A stretch of 64,000 nt of DNA from Desmonostoc vinosum HA7617-LM4 (GTDB lineage Bacteria; Cyanobacteriota; Cyanobacteriia; Cyanobacteriales; Nostocaceae). Both the position numbers and the translations under genes were made by a program. Location of the stretch: the NCBI GenBank assembly GCA_019359515.1, contig JAHHHC010000027.1, forward strand, positions 18,092 through 82,091, given 5' to 3'. Positions 45,994 through 54,770 of the stretch are shown here, piece by piece. The notes under the pieces are model-generated. The model was not told the origin of the DNA and searched no databases. It saw only the letters and a program-made list of their open reading frames with translations. Each line of letters opens with the position of its first letter. Position 1 is the first letter of the stretch.

Positions 45994-47040
45994 ATGTCCC
46001 AACGAAACGAAACACCTATTCTTGTCTTGTCCCTCCTAATTACAGTTGGGCTGATAGCTGGCGGCTTCTGGTGGTTCAGTAAAAAGTCTGGTTTTGACCT
46101 TAATAAAATTAGTTCAGACACCACAAAAACGCCTCTCACTTCACCAGGACAACCCAAAAGCAAGACTTTTACCTCCATACAAAATGTTCCCACAGGTCTA
46201 TTCAATTATGGAGGTAGTACTTCATGGGCACCAATTCGACTAGCAGTTGACGCAGCAATTCAAGCAGCACGACCAGAGTTTCGCCTGCGTTATGTAGAGC
46301 CTAGTAGTGGCGAGCCTGGTTCCAGTACAGGTATCAAATCTCTCATTGATGGTCAAATAGCTTTTGCTCAGTCTTCACGACCATTACGAGATGACGAACT
46401 AGCTCGTGCCAAACAGCGTGGATTTGAGTTGAAGCAAATTCCTGTAGCAATTGACGGGTTGGCAGTAGCAATTAACCCTAGCCTCAATATTCAAGGACTA
46501 ACTATAGACCAGTTGAAGTCAATTTACACAGGCAAAATAAACAATTGGAGCCTGGTGGGCGGCCCCAATATTCCAATTAAGCCCTATTCCCGCCGTATTA
46601 CTGATGGCGGTACAGTTGAGCTTTTTGTTCAAGACGTATTGGGTGGTCAAGCTTTTGGCTCCAATGTGGAGTTTGTCTCCACGACCACCCAAGCCTTGCA
46701 AAAATTAGCTGGTAGCCCTGGTGGCATATATTACGCTTCTGCCCCAGAGGTGATTCCTCAATGTTCAATCAAAGCCTTGCCGTTGGGGCGAACGCAAGGA
46801 CAATATGTTGCTCCTTACCAAGAACCATTAGTTCTCCCTTCTGAATGTCCTGGTAAACGGAACAAATTGAACATTGAGGCTTTTCAATCAGGAAAATACC
46901 CAATTACCCGCAATTTGTTTGTGGTGGTCAAACAGAACGGTCAGACTGAGCAGCAAGCAGGTGATGCTTACGTCAACTTACTGCTAACTGAGCAGGGACA
47001 GGAACTGATTGCCCAAACAGGGTTTGTCAAAATTCGCTGA
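45994..47040 (+). CDS. PstS-like phosphate-binding-type protein, membrane anchored (copy 2)
   Basis: 348 residues with the same layout as copy 1: membrane helix LVLSLLITVGLIAGGFWWFS, linker, then FNYGGSTSWAPIRLAVDAAI, SSGEPGSSTGIKSLIDGQIA, IPVAIDGLAVAINPSLNIQG and LKSIYTGKINNWSLVGGPNI. Both copies share the opening MSQ-RNET or MSQKNET and the ending LIxxTGFVKI. The 155-base gap holds only AT-rich DNA. It probably belongs to the same transcript or regulon. Function is inferred from the fold; binding of phosphate is not proven. Confidence 0.82.
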   Translation: MSQRNETPILVLSLLITVGLIAGGFWWFSKKSGFDLNKISSDTTKTPLTSPGQPKSKTFTSIQNVPTGLFNYGGSTSWAPIRLAVDAAIQAARPEFRLRYVEPSSGEPGSSTGIKSLIDGQIAFAQSSRPLRDDELARAKQRGFELKQIPVAIDGLAVAINPSLNIQGLTIDQLKSIYTGKINNWSLVGGPNIPIKPYSRRITDGGTVELFVQDVLGGQAFGSNVEFVSTTTQALQKLAGSPGGIYYASAPEVIPQCSIKALPLGRTQGQYVAPYQEPLVLPSECPGKRNKLNIEAFQSGKYPITRNLFVVVKQNGQTEQQAGDAYVNLLLTEQGQELIAQTGFVKIR

Positions 47041-47094
47041 CACCTGCTATCGATGGTAGACAGAGTAGCGGTCATCGCAGAGCTGAACTGCGCT

Positions 47095-47853
47095 TTAGCT
47101 GACTCTATTAATCGACTCTGCTGGCAAGCAAATTAGATTGTCTCCCTGAGTGAGGATCAAGCCACGTTGACGTAACTTGCCCATCAAGCGGGTGACAGTG
47201 ACACGAGTCGAACCAATTGCACTACCAATTTGGGCATGAGTCAGTGGAAAAGGCAGACAATAACCACGAATCACATCAGGATCAGTTTCGCTCATTGCCG
47301 GCTCTCCATATTCCTCAATCAACAATGTCAGGAATCCTAAGAGTCGGTCAATTGTGCGCCGTTGCCCTAAAGCACTCAGCCACAGCAGCTTACGCTGGTG
47401 CTGATACCTAAAGGCATCCATAACTTCGCGCCGGAAGTGAGGCCAATTGTCTAAGTCATGCCAGTACATCCACAGCACCGCAGTTTGGTCAACATGGGCG
47501 TAAGCCTGGAGTGTGAATGGAGACTGAGCAACAATTTCAAACGGCTGTCCTGCTCCAACAAAACCCAAGAAAGCCTCTTCTGGAGTTCTGTTGATTCGTC
47601 GAGATGTTAACTGACTAGCAGTAGCACTAACTTGGGCAGTTCCTACCATGCGGATCGCACCCCTTTGCACCAAGTACAGCAATCCAGGTCGAGCTGGAAT
47701 GCGCTCATCTTTGCTAAAGGTGCGGCAGCGGTAGTGTTCTTGAGCCCAGTCAAGAATCCGTTGCCAAGTTAAAAAAGGCCGTGAAGCCTCTGAAAAGGAG
47801 GATGGAGATTGCATAGGTAACAAAGAGCGTTCGGCTGAAGACAAAGACGTCAT
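47095..47853 (-). CDS. Crp/Fnr-family transcription regulator
   Basis: 252 residues from the ATG at 47853 (MTSLSSAERSLLP); an upstream ATG at 47976 would add 41 residues of unusual composition and is less likely. The N-terminal half is a degenerate cyclic-nucleotide-binding beta barrel (LLYLVQRGAIRMVG, EAFLGFVGAGQPFEIVAQSP) lacking the usual cAMP-binding Arg motif. The C-terminal helix-turn-helix FPLTHAQIGSAIGSTRVTVTR followed by LMGKLRQRGLI is clear. Effector and targets are unknown. It is convergent with the PstS-like gene. Confidence 0.82.
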   Translation of the reverse strand: MTSLSSAERSLLPMQSPSSFSEASRPFLTWQRILDWAQEHYRCRTFSKDERIPARPGLLYLVQRGAIRMVGTAQVSATASQLTSRRINRTPEEAFLGFVGAGQPFEIVAQSPFTLQAYAHVDQTAVLWMYWHDLDNWPHFRREVMDAFRYQHQRKLLWLSALGQRRTIDRLLGFLTLLIEEYGEPAMSETDPDVIRGYCLPFPLTHAQIGSAIGSTRVTVTRLMGKLRQRGLILTQGDNLICLPAESINRVS

Positions 47854-48110
47854 AAAAAGGTGCAAGGAGTGTCTTTGTGTTAATGAGGTAGGCTTAACGC
47901 CTAACAGCGCCAGCCATCCAAAAGAGTAAAAAGCAATTTGCTCGTTACTTCTTTTGTTATACATCCTACTGTACAATGATGGTAGTAAAGTTTACTCACT
48001 ATTCATCGATTATTCATTAAATTTTATCCAACTCTCATTTTTCTTTATTTAGATTATACTTATATCTCAAGACAGATGACAGAAAACCAACAGATATCAC
48101 TGTAGAATAA

Positions 48111-48998
48111 TTGACTCAAGACTACGTGCATTATAAGCTACTAGTTAGCAAATACACATCATTGAAGCAGCTAATAAATAGTCAATTAGTTACGGTATTA
48201 AGTATTTATACTGGCAGCAACAAAACTGTAAGCATAGGAAATAAAAAAATTCCTCTATATAAAGATAGAAATAATAGTAAATTAGTGTATGTCTCAAGTC
48301 TGGCTTTAGGGCTGTCCAAATCTCAGAATCAAAAAGCAATGGAGACAGCCAGTGCGATCGCCTTCCATTTATTAGCGATCGCTGGCGGCGTTTTTGATGT
48401 CAAAATAGTTTCCCCTGGTTTGATACATTTACAAGTAAATGACCAGACACTAGCAGCTTGGTTGCAAAGTCTCGTGTTCGGTAGTATAAAAGTACGTGAA
48501 AAAATTGGGAGAACAAGAGATAAGAAAAAATTCCCCGTCTCTGATTCTTTATTTGCTGCTCAACACGCTCATGCACGTTGCTGCTCACTAATATTACTAG
48601 CTCACCGAGAGGGATTAATTAAACTTATAGAACCAGTTCCAGATACTAGTTTAAGGTTCTGGAATGTTAACTCCTCTAACCCCATACCTTGGCTAAACAG
48701 CGATCAAACACTGCGTCTAACTCACCCAGATGAGTATCAGCTAATTGCTGAATTAGTACAAGTAATAGATAACGCAGAGTGCCCTGACTTTAAAGGTTAT
48801 GTAAACTGGGAAAAAGTGGCACTAGATTTGAGCAAAGCTTTTGAAAATTTCTGGAGTAGTTGCCGCATTTGGGGTGAAGTCAAAATTTTTTCACAAAAGC
48901 TAGCTCAAGCAAGACTTGGATTACTGATGGCTACTCAATCTGTATTGAGGTTTTTGCTAGAAGAAAAATTAGGTATTTTTGCGCCTTTGGAGTTGTGA
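48111..48998 (+). CDS. ArgRS-like protein lacking the catalytic core (DALR-domain protein)
   Basis: 295 residues from a TTG (start uncertain, as no in-frame ATG precedes the conserved part). Residues about 20-125 look like the arginyl-tRNA synthetase N-terminal add-1 domain (KLVYVSSLALGLSKSQNQKA, VKIVSPGLIHLQVNDQTLAA). The rest matches the part after KMSKS: SLFAAQHAHARCCSLILLAH, then the DALR anticodon-binding helices (YQLIAELVQVIDNAE, LGLLMATQSVLRFLLEEKLG). HIGH and KMSKS motifs are absent, so it cannot charge tRNA. It may bind tRNA or act as a regulator; role unknown. Confidence 0.72.
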   Translation: MTQDYVHYKLLVSKYTSLKQLINSQLVTVLSIYTGSNKTVSIGNKKIPLYKDRNNSKLVYVSSLALGLSKSQNQKAMETASAIAFHLLAIAGGVFDVKIVSPGLIHLQVNDQTLAAWLQSLVFGSIKVREKIGRTRDKKKFPVSDSLFAAQHAHARCCSLILLAHREGLIKLIEPVPDTSLRFWNVNSSNPIPWLNSDQTLRLTHPDEYQLIAELVQVIDNAECPDFKGYVNWEKVALDLSKAFENFWSSCRIWGEVKIFSQKLAQARLGLLMATQSVLRFLLEEKLGIFAPLEL

Positions 48999-49099
48999 AT
49001 CGATCACACCTCTCACCAAATAAAAACTTTTATAACAGGCTATTGACTAAACAAGTCCTCTCGGCTAAATTATCAGGTGTGTGAGGAGCGAACCAGCAA

Positions 49100-49136
49100 G
49101 GACACCGAGACGAAACACGGCCAGTCGTCGGTGTCC
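49100..49136 (+). terminator. Strong hairpin at a convergent junction
   Basis: GGACACCG (49100-49107) pairs with CGGTGTCC (49129-49136), extended by ACGA with TCGT beyond a 2-base bulge; loop of 11 bases. TTTCT follows on the plus strand. It lies about 100 bases after the DALR gene stop and 37 bases from the stop of the opposing HAD gene. Confidence 0.6.
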
Positions 49137-49172
49137 TTTCTGATCTCAAGAGTGTAATTTTGAGACAGCCCC

Positions 49173-50048
49173 CTACAATAGCAAAAATTTTTCAATTGCG
49201 ATTGCAGCTCCGTCTTCCTCTACATCAGGAGCCACCCACTGAGCGATCGCCTGAACAGGTGTTGGTGCATTACCCATGGCAATGCCAATCCCGGCATATT
49301 CAAGCATTTCTAAATCATTGAAGTTATCACCAATAGCCATAACGTTAGCTCTTTGTAATCCCATCAATTCTTCAGCTAGGTAACATACAGCAGCGCCTTT
49401 GTTAACACCAGCATTAGTAGCTTCAAAGAAAGTTGCAACAGAAGTGGTAAGATAAAGTTCCGCTGGTGTGTACTGGCGACGTAAATTACCTAATAGCTCG
49501 TTGATGACATCTGTGTCATCGCACAAAGCCAGAATCTTAGTTGGTTCACTAGTTAAAACTTGGCGTAAATCACCTACTGGAATTGGCGTTACACCACTAC
49601 GTTCCCCATAAATTTGGCTTTCTCTAGTTAACTCCCGCACGTATAGCTCGTCATTAATATAGAGGTGGACAGATAAGAGCGATCGCAACTGAGGCTGTTC
49701 AAAATAATCGATTAGTTGGTGAGCAATTTCCCTAGAGACAGGTAAATGACGATGAATTCTTTGGGTGGCTGGATCTTGAATCCAGGCTCCCTGATAGGCT
49801 ACTAATGGCAGCATAGAGCCAATTTCTTGGTGAAAGCGCACAGCTGAGCGATACATGCGACCAGTAGCAATTGTTACCTGAATTCCCCGTGTTTGCGCTG
49901 CGGCGATCGCTTCCTTGACAGATGCGCTGATGGTATTTGAGACTCCAGAAATTGTGCCATCTATATCTAAAACCAGTAATTTGATATCTTGTAAAGCTGT
50001 AGCTTGATCGTTAATAGATGCTAAGTTAGCGGCAGAGGTTTGTTGCAT
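49173..50048 (-). CDS. Cof-type HAD-family hydrolase
   Basis: 291 residues. LLVLDIDGTISGVSNTIS gives motif I (DIDGT), ITIATGRMYRSAVRFHQEIG lies in motif II, and MAIGDNFNDLEMLEYAGIGI with AMGNA gives motif IV. The type IIB cap domain sits between. Substrates of this family are usually sugar phosphates or nucleotides; FMN and phosphopyridoxal are alternatives. A cytosolic enzyme. The first 20 residues before DIKLLVLDIDG are variable, so the start could be slightly downstream. Confidence 0.87.
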   Translation of the reverse strand: MQQTSAANLASINDQATALQDIKLLVLDIDGTISGVSNTISASVKEAIAAAQTRGIQVTIATGRMYRSAVRFHQEIGSMLPLVAYQGAWIQDPATQRIHRHLPVSREIAHQLIDYFEQPQLRSLLSVHLYINDELYVRELTRESQIYGERSGVTPIPVGDLRQVLTSEPTKILALCDDTDVINELLGNLRRQYTPAELYLTTSVATFFEATNAGVNKGAAVCYLAEELMGLQRANVMAIGDNFNDLEMLEYAGIGIAMGNAPTPVQAIAQWVAPDVEEDGAAIAIEKFLLL

Positions 50049-50113
50049 AAATTCCCAAGGATTTGACTCAATAAGAGGTTATCAGAGCTGGAGACAATAC
50101 GAATGGTTAACAA

Positions 50114-50328
50114 CAAAAAGTCTATTGTAGAAACGTTGCGTTGCAACGTTTCTACAATAGACTTTTTGCAAAAATACTTGAACCGTCAGAGACTCAAGTC
50201 TCTGCCTAATAGCAAAAGTCCGTTGAAACGGACTAAAAATACTGTTATTAGTCGGTTGAAACCGACTTGAGTTATCAGCCAGAAAATTTATTTTCTGGCG
50301 AGTATCCGACTTTTGCAAGAGGTCTAAT
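50114..50328. repeat. Cluster of five perfect hairpins, MITE-like repeat element
   Basis: Five inverted repeats follow one another: 26-base arms at 50114-50139 and 50143-50168 (loop GTT); CAGAGACT/AGTCTCTG at 50187-50204; AGTCCGTT/AACGGACT at 50217-50234; AGTCGGTT/AACCGACT at 50250-50267; GCCAGAAAA/TTTTCTGGC at 50278-50299. The end, CGACTTTTGCAAGAGGTC (50308-50325), recurs in reverse at 54685-54704. No reading frame is credible. It is either a non-autonomous mobile element or a dense transcript-processing region. Confidence 0.7.
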
Positions 50329-50341
50329 TTTCAGCCAAAAT

Positions 50342-50374
50342 AAAAACCCAGATTATCAAAAAATCTGGGTTTTT
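50342..50374 (-). terminator. Terminator after the PEP-CTERM gene
   Basis: AAAAACCCAGATT (50342-50354) pairs perfectly with AATCTGGGTTTTT (50362-50374), with T-runs on both strands. On the minus strand it lies about 140 bases after the PEP-CTERM stop. Confidence 0.75.
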
Positions 50375-50514
50375 TACATTTAGATAAAAAGATGATTCTG
50401 ACAGTAGTTTAACAGGCACTTACCTTTCAAAAATTATTTAATGTGCCTTTTGGTGAGTAGTTTGTAGTAGTAGATGTCATTGGGTGAGTTTTATCACCCA
50501 GTTACAAATGTCGA

Positions 50515-51222
50515 TTAGTTAGAAGCCTTGAGCCAGCTTTTTTTACGTTGTGATAACAAACCAAGTCCTGCTACTAAACCGATACCAATTGCCGCAGAAG
50601 GTTCAGGTACAGATTGAGCTGATTCGTAGTCATAAGTGACTGCGACAGTTCCCTTAGCAAAAGTACTGATCATGCTCACAATATTTCCAGAACCAGTCAC
50701 ATTTGAAGTAGCTATAGCTGAGAATAAAAAGTCGAGGTTGCCAGTACCAATGAAACTCTGTAACATTTGGCTATTGGTGATAGTTGTCTGGTCTGATTGT
50801 GTGGCATTCAACCCTTGCAGACTTCTTCCAGAGGGTGTATTAAAGTCAATTTGACCATCAAATGGAGAAACATTTTGGAATGTCTGAGATGTTTGAGGGC
50901 TGATATTAAATAAAGAAGTATTACCCAGTTTTAGGTTAACGTTACTACCGAGTTTAACTGTAATATTAGCGGCTGTTGACCCTGTATTTTCAAAGCCGAT
51001 ATTTCCGTTAATATCACTAGTAAACTTCAATGTTACACCTTTCAGTGTGCCCAGAGAAGAGTCAAACTTCTGAACACTGATAGCTTCATCGACAACATTT
51101 GTAGCTTTGAAATTTGTAGAACCATTGTAGGATAAAGATACTGCGTTTGCACTGCTGGCGGTGGCTACGATACCTGCTAAAGTTGTAGCAGCTGCTAGAG
51201 TATTAAAAAGTTTGGTTGCCAT
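50515..51222 (-). CDS. PEP-CTERM sorting-signal exported protein
   Basis: 235 residues. A signal peptide (LFNTLAAATTLAGIVATASS followed by ANAVSLSY) is followed by a beta-rich, Ser/Thr/Asn-rich body without cysteine. The C-terminus VPEPSAAIGIGLVAGLGLLS then QRKKSWLK is the tripartite PEP-CTERM signal: PEP motif, membrane helix and basic end. Such proteins are processed by exosortase and delivered to the cell envelope or extracellular matrix. Exosortase is not in this window. The body shows no known domain. Confidence 0.85.
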   Translation of the reverse strand: MATKLFNTLAAATTLAGIVATASSANAVSLSYNGSTNFKATNVVDEAISVQKFDSSLGTLKGVTLKFTSDINGNIGFENTGSTAANITVKLGSNVNLKLGNTSLFNISPQTSQTFQNVSPFDGQIDFNTPSGRSLQGLNATQSDQTTITNSQMLQSFIGTGNLDFLFSAIATSNVTGSGNIVSMISTFAKGTVAVTYDYESAQSVPEPSAAIGIGLVAGLGLLSQRKKSWLKASN

Positions 51223-51331
51223 AGGAAATTATTTTCTCAAACTGGATAACTGCGAGATTGCTAACCTATTTCTAACTTGGAACTTTTGTTTGTAGGCTTG
51301 CTGAATCTACCTAACTTTGTGTAAAGCTTTG

Positions 51332-51505
51332 ATGACGAAAAAGGTTCGATATAATCAGCCTTTGAGGAGAGTGTATAAAGTTTTGTTAAGCTTAACAACT
51401 GCTGTTTTAGTACTGATAGCCGCTCGTTGGTACACACAAACGCACCTAAAATTTTTGCTGTTTAGCATCTGTACCAGATTCCGCAAATGTGTAGATCTAC
51501 AGTAA
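51332..51505 (+). CDS. Possible small membrane protein upstream of polA
   Basis: 57 residues from ATG 51332 (a GTG at 51317 would add five). Basic start (MTKKVRYNQPLRRVYK), one membrane helix (VLLSLTTAVLVLIAARW) and a basic end. No ribosome binding site stands out and I know no family, so it may be spurious; it is listed because the stretch of 380 bases before polA has no other feature. Confidence 0.28.
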   Translation: MTKKVRYNQPLRRVYKVLLSLTTAVLVLIAARWYTQTHLKFLLFSICTRFRKCVDLQ

Positions 51506-51604
51506 ATTATCCATACATTGCCTGATTTATTTGTGCTGACACTCCAAATAAGCAGTTTAAATTACAGCAGTTTTGTGTCGAAGGCTTCTGGTTAGAATAT
51601 ATTT

Positions 51605-54550
51605 ATGTCTGAAATTTCTAATTCTGTAACTGCCACACGTCCAACGTTCATCTTGGTAGATGGACACTCCCTAGCGTTCCGTTCATACTTTGCTTTTGCC
51701 AAAGGGCGAGATGGCGGACTGCATACCAAAACAGGAATTCCTACCAGTGTATGCTTTGGCTTTCTCAAGTCCTTGCTGGAGGTAATGGCGACACAGCAGC
51801 CACAAGCAATGGCAGTAGCTTTTGATTTGGGCTTGCCAACCTTCCGCCACGAAGCAGACGATACCTATAAAGCTGATCGTCCAGGTACACCAGAAGACTT
51901 TATTCCTGATTTAAAAAATTTACAAGAGTTGCTCAATGGCTTGAATCTGCCAGTTTTAACTGCCCCAGGTTATGAGGCAGATGATATTTTGGGAACCTTA
52001 GCACAAAGAGCAACTGCTGCTGGGTATAGAGTGAAGATTCTTACTGGCGATCGCGATTTATTTCAATTAATTGATTTAGACAAGCAAATTACTGTTCTCA
52101 ATTTTAGTCCTGACGCTCTGAAGCGTTCTACTAATAGTATTACAGAATTTGGGCCAGAACAAGTAAAAGAAAAACTCGGTGTTTTACCTTCGCAAATTGT
52201 TGATTTTAAAGCTCTTTGCGGTGATAAATCAGATAATATTCCTGGAGTCAAGGGAATTGGGGAAAAGACAGCTGTACAGCTGCTAAATACCTACGGTTCT
52301 CTTGACCATATTTATGCTGCATTAGATGACATTAAAGGAGCAACTCAAAAAAAACTGGCAGCAGGTAAAGAAGATGCTCAAAGGTCTCACTATTTAGCAA
52401 AGATAGTTGTGGATGTTCCTGTAGAACTTGATTTAGAAGATTGTAAATTAACAGGTTTTGAGACAAGCATCCTTATACCAATTTTAGAAAAATTAGAATT
52501 TAAAACTTTTTTAGGTAAAGTTAACGAACTTCAACTAAAGTTTGGTGGCACAGTTGGAGAACAGCTAGCCGCATCAATTAATACAGAATCAACTGATTCT
52601 GTCTCTACAAACCAAGAGATCGATGAAGATAGTGATTTGTGGTTTTTTAGTGCTGCTGAAACAGCAGCAGCTACGCTACAAGCTGTTTCACCAATTCAGC
52701 CACGGATCATTAATACCGAGGCTAAACTAACTGAGTTAGTGAGCTTATTACAACATTTTACCAACCCAGAGATACCCGTTGCTTGGGACACTGAAACTAC
52801 TGACTTAGAACCAAGAGATGCTGATTTAGTGGGAATTGGTTGCTGCTGGGGAACAGAACCGGATGAATTAGCCTATATTCCTATTAATCACAAAAGTGGT
52901 GAGAATCTCAATCAAAATGTGGTGTTAGAGGCACTGCGATCGCTGCTAGAAAGTGCAGATTATCCGAAAACATTTCAAAACGCCAAATTTGACCGCTTAG
53001 TTTTCCGTTGTCAAGGAATTAATCTAGCAGGGGTAGTTTTTGATCCCATGCTAGCAAGCTATCTGATAAATCCAGATTCTAGTCATAATTTGGGTGAATT
53101 AGCGCAGCGGAATTTAGGGTTGATTACAAAAAATTATGTAGATTTAGTTCCCAAAGGTAAAACTATAGCTGATATTGATATCGCAACTGTAGCAGATTAT
53201 TGCTGTTTGCAAGTTTATGCTACGTTTCAACTTGTACCAAAGTTACGAGAGCAACTAGAAAAAATTCCAGCTTTGTATAAACTATTGGTAGATGTGGAAC
53301 AACCGCTAGAGAGAGTTTTAGCGGCAATGGAATATCAAGGTATACGTATTAACTCAGCTTATTTGCATGAACTTTCGCAGCAGTTAGAAATAGATTTAGC
53401 AAAGTTACAAGAACAAGCTACTGAAATTGCTGGGGAAACATTTAACTTAGGTTCTCCGAAGAAATTAAGCCAAATATTATTTGAAAAATTGGGATTAAGT
53501 ACTAAATATTCTCGAAAAATTCAAACAGGATATTCTACAGATGCAGCAACTCTAGAAAAACTCCAAGAAATTGATACAACTGGCTTTGTTGATGCGATTA
53601 TTGAGTATCGAACTTTATCTAAATTAAAGTCTACTTATGTTGATGCACTGCCAGCATTGGTACGTCCAGATACTCAGCGGGTGCATACCAATTTTAATCA
53701 AACTGCAACGTCAACAGGCAGATTATCTTCTTCCAATCCCAATTTACAAAATATCCCAATTCGTACTGCTTTTAGTCGTCAGATTCGTAAAGCATTTTTA
53801 CCAGAACCTGGTTGGTTGATGGTGGCGGCTGATTATTCTCAAATTGAGTTACGAATTCTGGCACATTTAAGTCAAGAACCTGTATTGGTGCAAGCATATC
53901 AGCAAAATGAAGATATTCATACAGTCACGGCGCGTTTGGTGTTTGAAAAAGAAGATATAACATCAGATGAACGCAGGATAGCAAAGACTATCAATTTTGG
54001 CGTGATTTATGGAATGGGTTCTCTCAGATTCTCGCGTTCAACTGGTATAGATAAAGCGATCGCTAATGAATTTATCAAGAGATTTAACGAACGCTATGCG
54101 AAAGTTTTTACATATTTGGAACGCATGAAAAAAGAGGCGATCGCTCAAGGTTATGTAGAAACTATTCTCGGACGGCGTCGTTATGTTGAGTTTACTAATA
54201 ATAGTTTACGCAGTTTGAAAGGTCGCAAATTAGAAGATATTGATTTGAGTAAACTGAAGAATTTAGGCCCTTATGATGCGGGTTTACTCCGTTCTGCTGC
54301 TAATGCGCCAATTCAAGGTTCGAGTGCTGATATTATCAAAATTGCCATGGTGAGATTGCATGAGGTTTTACGAAAATATCAAGCACGTTTATTATTACAA
54401 GTTCATGATGAATTAGTGTTTGAAGTTCCTCCGCAAGAGTGGGAAGAATTACAACCGCAAATTAAGTCTGTGATGGAGGGTGCAGTACAGTTGAGTGTAC
54501 CTTTGGTCGTGGATGCACGTGCAGGTGAAAATTGGATGGAGACGAAATGA
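51605..54550 (+). CDS. polA: DNA polymerase I
   Basis: 981 residues, three domains. The 5'-3' exonuclease (about 10-310) has ILVDGHSLAFRSYFAFAKGR, YEADDILGTLA and LCGDKSDNIPGVKGIGEKTA. The 3'-5' exonuclease keeps the DxE motif (WDTETTDLEPRDADLVGIG, near 396), so proofreading is likely active. Polymerase motifs are AADYSQIELRILAHLS (A), RRIAKTINFGVIYGMG (B) and QVHDELVFEVP (C). PolA fills gaps and removes RNA primers in replication and repair. Monocistronic. Confidence 0.98.
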   Translation: MSEISNSVTATRPTFILVDGHSLAFRSYFAFAKGRDGGLHTKTGIPTSVCFGFLKSLLEVMATQQPQAMAVAFDLGLPTFRHEADDTYKADRPGTPEDFIPDLKNLQELLNGLNLPVLTAPGYEADDILGTLAQRATAAGYRVKILTGDRDLFQLIDLDKQITVLNFSPDALKRSTNSITEFGPEQVKEKLGVLPSQIVDFKALCGDKSDNIPGVKGIGEKTAVQLLNTYGSLDHIYAALDDIKGATQKKLAAGKEDAQRSHYLAKIVVDVPVELDLEDCKLTGFETSILIPILEKLEFKTFLGKVNELQLKFGGTVGEQLAASINTESTDSVSTNQEIDEDSDLWFFSAAETAAATLQAVSPIQPRIINTEAKLTELVSLLQHFTNPEIPVAWDTETTDLEPRDADLVGIGCCWGTEPDELAYIPINHKSGENLNQNVVLEALRSLLESADYPKTFQNAKFDRLVFRCQGINLAGVVFDPMLASYLINPDSSHNLGELAQRNLGLITKNYVDLVPKGKTIADIDIATVADYCCLQVYATFQLVPKLREQLEKIPALYKLLVDVEQPLERVLAAMEYQGIRINSAYLHELSQQLEIDLAKLQEQATEIAGETFNLGSPKKLSQILFEKLGLSTKYSRKIQTGYSTDAATLEKLQEIDTTGFVDAIIEYRTLSKLKSTYVDALPALVRPDTQRVHTNFNQTATSTGRLSSSNPNLQNIPIRTAFSRQIRKAFLPEPGWLMVAADYSQIELRILAHLSQEPVLVQAYQQNEDIHTVTARLVFEKEDITSDERRIAKTINFGVIYGMGSLRFSRSTGIDKAIANEFIKRFNERYAKVFTYLERMKKEAIAQGYVETILGRRRYVEFTNNSLRSLKGRKLEDIDLSKLKNLGPYDAGLLRSAANAPIQGSSADIIKIAMVRLHEVLRKYQARLLLQVHDELVFEVPPQEWEELQPQIKSVMEGAVQLSVPLVVDARAGENWMETK

Positions 54551-54631
54551 TGGAGAATTGGGAATTGGTGAGACCAGCCCCCGTCTTGGCGGTCTTTGTG
54601 ACGATAGCGCAGCGTAATTCGTAATTAAAAA

Positions 54632-54652
54632 AAGGGGAATTATGTTCCCCTT
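54632..54652 (-). terminator. Terminator downstream of the E2 gene
   Basis: AAGGGGAA (54632-54639) pairs with TTCCCCTT (54645-54652). On the minus strand it is followed by TTTTT, so it can end the E2 transcript; it also lies after polA on the plus strand. Confidence 0.65.
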
Positions 54653-54682
54653 GTCAAGCTATTTATTAATCAGATATTTTTT

Positions 54683-54704
54683 ATTAGACTTCTTGCAAAA
54701 GTCG
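54683..54704 (+). repeat. ATTAGACTTCTTGCAAAAGTCG repeat copy
   Basis: ATTAGACTTCTTGCAAAAGT and CG match, in reverse orientation, the end of the hairpin element at 50308-50328 with one difference. It is a second dispersed copy. Confidence 0.6.
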
Positions 54705-54770
54705 TTCTTTTTGCGTTCTTCTTTGCGCGGCAGTGGCTACTGTTTAGAGCGATCGCCCCTACACCTGGAT

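Noticed and set aside
50114..50299. CRISPR array
   Set aside because: The palindromes differ from one another and have no equal-length repeat-spacer layout.
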